Assembly: GCA_033977485.1 (NCBI GenBank)
Contig: CM066998.1
Coordinates: 55,890,274 to 55,954,273, forward strand
DNA length: 64,000 nt
Source of the DNA: Hydrangea macrophylla
Lineage: Eukaryota > Streptophyta > Magnoliopsida > Cornales > Hydrangeaceae
Direction of reading: 5' to 3'
The notes under the pieces are model-generated. The model did no database searches and had not been told where the DNA came from. It worked only from the letters and a program-made list of their open reading frames with translations. The position numbers were made by a program, and so were the translations under genes. Shown here piece after piece: positions 56,206-64,000 of the stretch (its first letter is position 1; every line of letters begins with the position of its first letter).

Positions 56206-57035
56206 GAATTTTCCTTTATGTGCAGGGAGCAATTGGTTGCAAAGAGTAAAAACATGTAGATGTAGATAGATAGGAGTTGAATGAACTCATCTGCAAGAAA
56301 AAAGGGTAATAGTCGATCAATTTATGTATTAATAATGCACCATTGCCGAGCGGGTTGTAATTCAATTGGCATAGTCTCTCTTTCCAGTAGAGAGGGATGA
56401 GGGATTCTAGTTGCTTTTCATAATAATATACCATTATAGTATTCAGTATCAAGTACGCTTGTTGAATGGTTCCTATTTCATTGTATGTCTGTATCAGCTG
56501 AGGTTATACCAGGTTTTGATATTAATATAAAATTATACAATTATGATATAGATTTCAAACCCACCAATTTATTTAACCCAAGTTTCTCAGAGATCACATT
56601 TGATATAATCTATCAATTTTGATTTACTTGTTAATTAAATCATTAATAGAGCCACTACTATCAATGGAACTGAATTTTTTTTTTTTTTTTTCATGCCTTC
56701 GTTCTTTCTTTTTGCTTATTTTTAGATTCCCAGTTAAGCTTTAATAACTGCAGTTTCTTTGTATTCATTCTTCCAGCAACACTTGTTACTTAAATACATT
56801 CTAAAAATGTCATTCGAAACATGGAAGATCGTCGGACATTAACTGTGACCGTATACAACTACTAAGATGTTAGCTTCGACAACAATAGTTAAAAAGAAAC
56901 AAGTCAAAGGACAATGTGGATGTGATGGTATATGAAAAGCAAACAAAGTATGTTACTACACATCCACAGAGAGTGCCCCTATATGTTACTATCGAATCTT
57001 CAATTACAAAGCGTGAATAATATAGTCATTATCGG
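56206..57035. other. Non-coding stretch downstream of the broken paralog
   Basis: Short frames only. Sequence just below 57036 should be the 3' untranslated region of the paralog. A patch near 56345-56410 vaguely resembles a tRNA-derived SINE head (TAATTCAATTGGCATAG) but does not hold up. Confidence 0.45.
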
Positions 57036-58802
57036 TTATCGCCCTTCTTTGATCATTGATTCAGTAACCTCATTTACAGAGCAAAGATTGTTGCATTCTG
57101 ATCGAAGATCAGAGCGCAAGAAGTTTTGAAATGGAAATGTGGGTTGTTTAGGTTGCGGAAGATCTGTTTCACTGTTGAGCATGGAAACAATATCTGACAC
57201 GGGTGGCCTGTCATTGGGATGGTCCTGAACACAGAGAAGCCCGACGTGTATGCATCTCTTTACTTCTAATGGGGAAAACGAGTCAGCCGCCAGTGATTCG
57301 TCCATTAACTCTAACACTCTGCACTCATTCCACAATGCCCATGCCTGAAACATTTCCGTGTAATTTTAATAGGAAATTATTGGGCAAAGTTTAAAGCGCT
57401 AATTACACTTTGCACCTTAGGATTCAACACCGACTCCCGTAGTTCAAAAGTTGACACATTAGACTCTCGAAGTCCTAATTTTATGTCTACTTGCACGCTC
57501 CACCAAAATCCATCAGAATGACAAATTTTAACGGATTTAGACCTTTTTTGACAGAATCTTGAACGAGGGTGCAAATTGACATAAATTAGGAACTCCAAGG
57601 CCTACATGTCAACTTTTAAACTACGGGAGCAAAGAGACACCGAGTGTAGACTTCATGGTGCAAAGTGTGATCAAGATAAACATAAAATGTGTTTTAACAA
57701 TTTGATTGGAAGACAAACTTTAGGGTGGGACTCAGAAACTTACATAACCAAGAAGGCTTAGATAATTTTCATGGTAATGGAAACATGTATTCTTCGTGCT
57801 GCTGACAATCTCTAATACCAAAACTCCAAAGCTAAAGACATCAGATTTCTCGGAAAATATACCTCCCAGGGCATACTCAGGAGACATGTAACCGCTGCAT
57901 TTGATTATAAATTTTGTAAATGGTTAGCTCTTACATGTAACATTCACTGGTATTAATAGTCTGAAATTTGACTCTATTAACACCCATTTTCAGGTTAAAA
58001 TGTCTCCAAAAGGTGAGAAAGGGTACATGGACACATTTTATATAAATATAAAATGCATATATGTATATGTATATATGAATATATAACTAAGTATTGACAA
58101 GTCCTAGTCCAAGAACTATGATTGAAGAAAATACACCTCCCAAAATTGGACTGAAATCAGGGTTTTGAGTTCTGATAATTCCAGATTCATAAGAAAGACA
58201 AACACAAAACTGACTTCACAGTTCCAATGGTCATTACAAGTGAATGTTATAGCATTCAATTTGAAAAAATGCTCCTTCATAATTTTAAAGCTTTACGAAT
58301 GAGATATTTAACCAATTTTTCTCATTTTTCAATTGTTTATGGTTATAAAGGTTTGATTTTCTCCCCTTCCATAGACCAACACTCGGAGAATAAAGAGCAA
58401 ACCCAGTGTATGGCCCTTGTCAAAGAAAGTTTGGCCACACGTGAGGGGGTTGTTGAGAGTCTAAACACTTTAAGTTACACCCTTGATCTCTAACAACTTG
58501 AGCTATTAGAGTAGATGGTTATTAACAGTTTAAAATAAGAAAGTTGCATTAAGTTGAATATATAAATGAGTTACATTTTTCGTGACAAAGAAGCATTACT
58601 TAGAAAAATGAAATACCAGGCAGAAGTAGAACAATCTATCAAAGGGAAGTAAGTAGGCTTACTGTGTTCCGACTACCCTTTGGGTGTTGACTAGCTCTTG
58701 GGTGACTAGAAAACTTCGTGCCAATCCCAAGTCTGAGATTTTTGGATTCAAGTCATTGTCCAAGAGAACATTGCTGGCCTTTCCCGTTAGTTATATCATT
58801 AT

Positions 58803-59457
58803 GGCTTTGTTTGGTTCATGGATTTAGTAGTTAGGGTAAAGAAAAGAGAACACAAAGGAGAACACTTTTCTTTGTTTGGTGAACAAGGAAAACAATAACG
58901 AAGGAAACAAAAGTGAGAACAGAATTAAAAATTTAAATTTTGTGAGTCATTTCCCTTCAAGCAGTGGCGGATACAGGGGGGCCAGTGGACACCCCAAGAT
59001 TTTTTAAATTGCTATAATTTATGAAAATTTCAAACTTTATTAAGATTGCCCCCCCCTCCAAAAAAGCATACTTACTATTTAGCCCCCAAAAAAATCTTGG
59101 TTAGAAAAAAGGGTTTTATATGTAATAAGGTGGCCCAACTATAATCCATTCTCCCAAAAATTGAAATAATAAAATAAAACATTATATGTAATATATTGGC
59201 CTAATGGTAATCTATAATATTTAAATATTTAGACCAAAATTTCGCCTCTGCCCCCCGAACCCCCATTGTATTCTAAGCTTCTATGTACGGCCCCACCTAG
59301 CCGCGAGTCCTAGATCCACCACTGCCTTCAAACATGGAGGAAAACGCTGGAAAAACAATAGGGAAATAGCAGACCAAAAGCAGCCAATTTTTTCCTCAAT
59401 TTTTCTTTGCCTTTTTTTTTTTTCTCCCTTCTGTAAATCCACAGACCAAAAGCAGCC
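58803..59457. mobile_element. GTTTGG-family MITE at the exon break, itself split
   Basis: Left end GGCTTTGTTTGGTTCATGGA, right end (complement) GGCTGCTTTTGGTCTGTGGA. It lies between the truncated exon remnant (58663-58782) and exon 59695-59485 and contains the nested hAT MITE 58962-59324. Confidence 0.65.
58962..59324. mobile_element. hAT-type MITE nested in another MITE
   Basis: 363 bp with ends CAGTGGCGGAT and ATCCACCACTG, flanked by CCTTCAAG (58954-58961) and CCTTCAAA (59325-59332), an 8-bp duplication with one change. The ends match the hAT terminus at 4989 (CAGGGACGGATACAGGG). The short open frame inside is spurious. Confidence 0.8.
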
Positions 59458-60290
59458 TATTTTTTTTTCCTTAATCCAACGTACCAAAGAGAAAATTGTC
59501 CAAGCTTTTGTTTGTCATGTACTCGTAAACTAATAACTTCTCTTCCCCTTCAGTGCAGCAACCCAAAAGCCTAACAAGATTCCTATGCTGGAGTTTGGAG
59601 ATCAATGTGATCTCATTCATGAACTCTCTTTCGCCTTGCCCTGAGTGACTAGAAAGTCTTTTCACTGCTATTTCCTTTCCATCTTCTAGCTTTCCCTATA
59701 CATTGTTCCAAGTTTTCAAGAGTTAGAAGGATATGTTAGTCATTTTTCAACATCTACTAGTTTGTGGGCACGTGCGTTGCATTTGAGTTTTAGTTGAAGA
59801 GACTTCAAGTCTCATACACCAGCATGTAAAATGAATTTTATGGATAAATACCCGTTCAGATATAGAAATAAATATAGATAGATACTCAGTTAGATACAGA
59901 TGAAGGTATCACTAACCTTATAAACCGGGCCAAATCCTCCTTCCCCAAGTTTGTTAGTTTTATCAAACTTGTTTGTAGCCACTAGTATTGTATTAAAGTC
60001 AAAAATTGGTATTTCTGAGGTATCTCTGTCACGGTTCCTTATTTTGTATATACTCTTCCCTGATACACATTTTGAACATAAAACAAAATCAAATAGCTTT
60101 CCTATTTTCCGCTTCTCATGGATCACAAAATTTAGTACAGAAATTGTATTCTCTCTGAACTGATATGGCATGCCATGTTTTGAACTAACTAGACAACGAA
60201 GAAAAAGGGAAGAAAAAAAAAATGTGCATTGCATCATGGTTGGAGTCAGTCAGTCAGCTCTGCACAGGAACTCTTCGACTGCTCTCCTTA

Positions 60291-60596
60291 GGCTCTGTTT
60301 GGTTCATGGATTTCTTAAGGGAGAGGAAAACTAGTTCTCTCATGTTTTCCCTTGTGTTTTCCTTCATGCTTAAATAACATTAAAAAAAAAAATTTAAAAT
60401 ACAATTGTAGTATATGAATAAAAGAAAGGAAATGTCTCACAACATTCAAAATGTTTAGTTTATTTCTTAACTTTTTCTCTTTTCTTTTCTATTTTCCTCG
60501 TCGTTTTCCAATTAACAAAACAAAAGCAAATGTTTTCCTCTATATTTTCGTTTCTTTTCCCTCAATAAATGATAAATCCAAGAACGAGACAAAGCC
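60291..60596. mobile_element. Intronic MITE of the GTTTGG family
   Basis: Left end GGCTCTGTTTGGTTCATGGA, reversed right end GGCTTTGTCTCGTTCTTGGA. In the intron between exons 61053-60943 and 60059-59917 of the broken paralog, the counterpart of the intron that holds MITE-like ends near 47440-47520 in the intact gene. Confidence 0.65.
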
Positions 60597-62493
60597 CAAA
60601 ACATGAAGAAAGATTCCCACTCAAAAATGTTAGAAACGGATAAATCAAAGATAAGAATCAGCCAACGTTTTATGACTCCTGAGAATTTCTCATGCCAAAA
60701 AAAGTTGTTTAACTTTCTCAGGAAATGATGAACATTCACATTCCAATAAAACTAACTTCCAGTTACTCTTTCCGGACATTATTTGATTACAAATGAATTG
60801 TAATCAGTATGTTTAATGCCTACGGAAACTAAGGAACCTTAAAGCCGCCGTGTGTTGTTATATTTAAGATAAATATATGAATTATTGGTAAGTCATACCA
60901 ACAAGTAAGTTTCATTACTATAGATTATAGAAGCTCCCATACCTCTTTGGTTCGTTATCCACCTGCGCAAAATATATATGAAGGAACCGAAGAGTAAAAT
61001 ACCAGAAACCGTCGTGGAGATGGTAATGAGTTTTACCTGAGTCTTTTCTTTGCCTGCAATGAAACATATAACAAACACACACATGCAATTAAGACCGGCC
61101 AACACAAGGAAAAGAAGAGACTTTGGGTATGTGCAAAAAGTATCACGACAGAGTCATAAGTACCTAGTTCAGAATGTGCAAGGCGAAGAAAAAGATCTTC
61201 CCCGTTGAGAGAAAACTGCTGAATATCCGAAAGGTCCGCACCCCAAATTATACAACCAATTGTAGCCACAAACGCGTATGCCACGCAAGAACAGTTATTC
61301 GAGCACCACATTTCACAACCCGAAGATTCCCCAATATAGTTAATATATTCAAAAACATCAGGCAGTTTCATGTTACTCAGCTTCAAAAACCCATCATCTT
61401 TATTTCTCTTTGGGGTGGCTAAGCTACTGATGTTCTGTTTGCATAAAAGTTCAGTTCGCCTTACACACCCGCTTTTCCAGTTTCCTTTACTCCATTCCTC
61501 GTTTGACTTTGGAATAAACCCTTTCAAGCACTCACAAATCGGAGACTTATACTTACTGCAAAGCCCGAACGATCCACAAAGTCCATAAATATCACATGGA
61601 TTCTCTGGTACCTCCCAATAGACAAGCCATTCCTTTTTTGCTTCATCCCATGTCATTGTCTTCAAAGACCCTACTGGCGTGATGATCATGATTGTGAAGT
61701 AAGAGATGTTGAATGTGTTGCGAGTGAAATATAGAGTCCCCCGTTGATTGTTTTGTACAAGGATCGCATCTGAATACCCTCTGTGTGATTCAACACCTAT
61801 GAACTTCCGCCCATCCCATGGTCCACTTCTCCAGTACGTGTTCGAACCATTCCAAATGAAAGCTGGCGGTGGCATTTGTGGTTCAAGTCCAAGGACAAAA
61901 TTTCCAGGAGATGTATCATCTTCACTTTTCCATGATGAAAGGAACCGTTTCTCTCCCGTCTTGGTGTTCATTCCTATCATCCCTCCTGGTACAGAAGTGT
62001 CACCAGGATAATCAAAGCTATCCCATAGAATCAAACCCGAGATATTATCTCTGAGTATGAACGCTCCATTGTCCAAAAGCATGGCAACCACCGAGTCATT
62101 TGACTGGACAGAAGAAACAATATTCGTCGACCAGACTGCGTTTTGCTTGCCGTCCATGAGTCTCAGATTCTTGTCACTCCCGATTATTAAACTCGAACCA
62201 GAGTACTCTGTAACATTAAGTGGTGTCTCTCTGTTCATCACCCATATAATTCTACGCATAGATATATTTTTGTACCATATTCCCACGTGTTGTTTCCTGG
62301 AATTACCAGGACTGAAGAAACCCAACTCGAAAATTTGGCCAGCAGAGATTAGAGTTTGTCCTACTGAGAGTTGTTGAGATTGAGTTAAGGTATCAGTCGC
62401 ATAGCAATATCGAAATGGAAGGATCAAAACGAATAAAAGCAGCAGAAAATCACAAGTGCTATAACTTCTGTTTTCAATACACATTTCCCTCAT

Positions 62494-62950
62494 TTTTTTG
62501 TGGTTTATTTGATCAGTTATGGCTGATTTTGCTAGTCCTTGTAGTTAAAACTCTCCCTCCTATTCTACACAGTTAAAACTCTCCCTCCTATTCTACACAT
62601 TTTACTTTTCTTTTGCTATGAGGAGAAAAAAAGAATGGCATTCCACCTATTTAACGATTATTATATTGGGCCGGTTCTGACATTTTGGGGGCTCTTAGCG
62701 AACTTCGAAGATGGAGCACTGTACAAATATATGTGAAACCATTTTGTATGACATCTACCAACATGAGCTATATATAATCTGCTATTATTTTAAGTGGGGG
62801 TCCTATTGAAGTAGGGGGCCAAAGCGGTTGCTTAGGTGGCTTGTGCTTAGGAGTTAGGACCGCCCTGTAATATATTCTAATTCTCTATTTTCTTGTTGAA
62901 TAGAATTTGTAAGATCAAGGGTGGAGTCAGGAATTTTTTTTTTGTGGGTG
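62494..62950. other. Upstream region of the broken paralog
   Basis: Non-coding. A 31-bp direct repeat (AAAACTCTCCCTCCTATTCT unit) lies at about 62546-62603. The element 62667-62867 follows. I do not see a clear promoter motif. Confidence 0.5.
62667..62867. mobile_element. hAT-like MITE
   Basis: Left end TGGGCCGGTTCTGAC, reversed right end CAGGGCGGTCCTAAC; flanks TATTATAT and TAATATAT agree at seven of eight bases. Interior contains GGGGGCTC and GGGGGCCAAAGC, usual in this type of element. Confidence 0.6.
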
Positions 62951-62954
62951 GGAG

Positions 62955-64000
62955 CAGGGGTGACAATCGGGTCGTGTCGAGTCATTATCGTATCGGGTCA
63001 TTGTCGTGTCGGGTCATAGTCGTGTCATTCTTAACGTGTCATAATCGTGTCGGTTTATAATCGTGCCGAGTCATACACGGGTCACCCGTTTAACCGTGTA
63101 TGGTGTCATCGGTTCGGTTCGGTTGGGTTCAGATCAGATCAGATTTTTATTTTTAAAATTTCGATTTTTTTTTCATGTTTTGAAAACCGACTGAAGTGGT
63201 CGGTTCGGTCGATTTTTTCGCCTTTTGGTCGATTTTGCCAATCTGGGCGGTCAGATCGATTTTTTAGTTGTAGGTAATTTTAAGAAAACCGACCGGTTAG
63301 CTCAGTTCGTTTAGTCGAAAAAAGCTTACAGTCCTACTAAGAACACAAACGAGTCTTCCATCAAATGTATCAATTATTAACACGTACATCTTAAAAACCA
63401 AAATACTATAAATGTAACAATATCCAACTATTATAAACTTAACACCCAAGCACCTCCAAACAAAATGAATAAAAAGAAATATTGTTTTTATTAACTGTAT
63501 AAATAAATTTCTTCACTTGTCATCCATCAAGAATCAAGATTAACAGTTGTATTTGTCTAATTTCTTCACTTCCTTTTTATTTATTTTTTTATTTTTTTAT
63601 TTTATGTAATGCTTGATGCACGAATGCTCCAGGCTCCAGCTTCCTCCCTCCCTTACTAGCTATTAATTATTATTTTTTTATTACATAAGTTATTAATTAT
63701 TATATATAAATTTACTTGTTTGGTAAGTTGGTAACTACTATTTTTTTTTTCTGAGCAAAAAAAAAAAACAATTTTAGTTTATATGTATATATATATTTTT
63801 TAAATTAATATTTTTAAAAAAAATATATTTTTTAATTCTTATTTATATTTTTTGCATTTTATACTTCCAGATTATTAAAAATTATTTTTAGAACTAAAAA
63901 AAAAATGTCCCAACTGTACTTAAATACTTAATCGGGTCAAATAGGTTAGATGTGTTGACCCGCTTCAACCCGTTTATTAATCGTGTCAAACGGGTCGACT
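62955..64000. repeat. GGGTCGTGTCGAGTCAT repeat, runs off the window
   Basis: Begins GGGGTGACAATCGGGTCGTG with several short repeats of CGTGTCGGGTCAT (62960-63060). The complementary type of text (GACCCGCTTCAACCCG, CGTGTCAAACGGGTCGACT) appears at the very end of the window, so this is probably one element whose right end lies beyond 64000. Inside, a patch of CGGTTCGGT repeats (about 63108-63310) resembles that at 54100-54195. The remainder is AT-rich and non-coding. Confidence 0.45.

Larger units (their letters stand above)
57036..62493 (-). pseudogene. S-domain receptor-like kinase paralog lacking the catalytic loop
   Basis: Tandem paralog of 42930-49718, same strand. Recognised exons: 62493-61164 (1330 bp, uninterrupted S-domain: signal peptide, B-lectin GFFSPGN, Cys region NPCDIYGLCG, PAN NNCSCVAYAF), 61053-60943 (membrane helix, 111 bp), 60059-59917 (143 bp, GEGGFG; 69 bp shorter than in the paralog, in frame), 59695-59485 (211 bp, IAVKRL), 58782-58663 (only the last 120 of an expected 238 bp), 57894-57744 (151 bp, [11 protein letters not shown]), 57344-57036 (309 bp). 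The missing 118 bp code for the segment up to and including HRDLK, so kinase catalysis is impossible; the break is 20 bp from a MITE at 58803. Skipping the damaged exon would shift the frame. The S-domain exon is open, so a truncated, non-signalling product remains possible. Confidence 0.85.

Noticed and set aside
56340..56415. Possible tRNA gene or SINE head (TAATTCAATTGG like an A box)
   Set aside because: The B box is poor and no cloverleaf can be drawn; no poly-A tail or target duplication seen.

Overview
The window is nuclear DNA of a flowering plant, almost certainly a eudicot: AT-rich, GT/AG introns, two S-domain receptor kinase genes, and dense nested retrotransposons and MITEs of plant type. 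I cannot name the species. Coding capacity of the host is confined to three loci, all on the minus strand: a small cwf21-domain (Cwc21/SRRM2-like) splicing-factor gene near 25.3-26.0 kb, an apparently intact S-domain receptor-like kinase gene at 42.9-49.7 kb, and a broken tandem paralog at 57.0-62.5 kb.

Layout. 1-5 kb: non-coding, several small inverted-repeat elements. 5-13.7 kb: a decayed hAT element with a TTF-zinc-finger/hAT-dimerisation transposase on the minus strand, cut in two by a complete 6-kb LTR element (6029-12032; 1501-bp LTRs; 5-bp target duplication GGCAT) that carries gag but no pol. 14.0-21.5 kb: a minus-strand Gypsy element of Tekay/Del type with a full 3' LTR and only about 190 bp of the 5' LTR. 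21.5-25.3 kb: mostly non-coding. 25.3-26.7 kb: the cwf21 gene and, upstream of it, one end of a CACTA transposon. 26.7-36.1 kb: the long 3' untranslated region and 3.2-kb 3' LTR of a Tat/Ogre-like element, with three tandem-repeat arrays and another LTR inside it. 36.1-41.1 kb: a truncated Copia element split by a solo LTR related to the gag-only element. 41.1-41.8 kb: a 698-bp near-complete hairpin element. 42.9-62.5 kb: the receptor kinase pair with many MITEs in introns, promoter and intergenic space, plus a further LTR. 62.5-64 kb: MITE-like repeats.

Most interesting. (1) In the intact receptor kinase gene, a MITE sits inside what is a single uninterrupted exon in the paralog; its duplicated target contains AG|GT twice, so the insertion supplies its own splice donor and acceptor, and removing it as a 348-nt intron keeps the frame. 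This looks like intron gain by a transposon (introner-like), directly visible against the paralog. (2) At least four unrelated LTR families here carry clusters of 10-14 bp perfect palindromes with a TCGA-type core (CAGTCGACTG, GATCGATC, CCGGATCGATCCGG), a shared feature their ancestry does not explain. (3) The gag-only element has a second, diverged gag N-terminal domain inserted in its gag frame. (4) The Tat/Ogre-like 3' region contains a tandem array in which two monomer types alternate.
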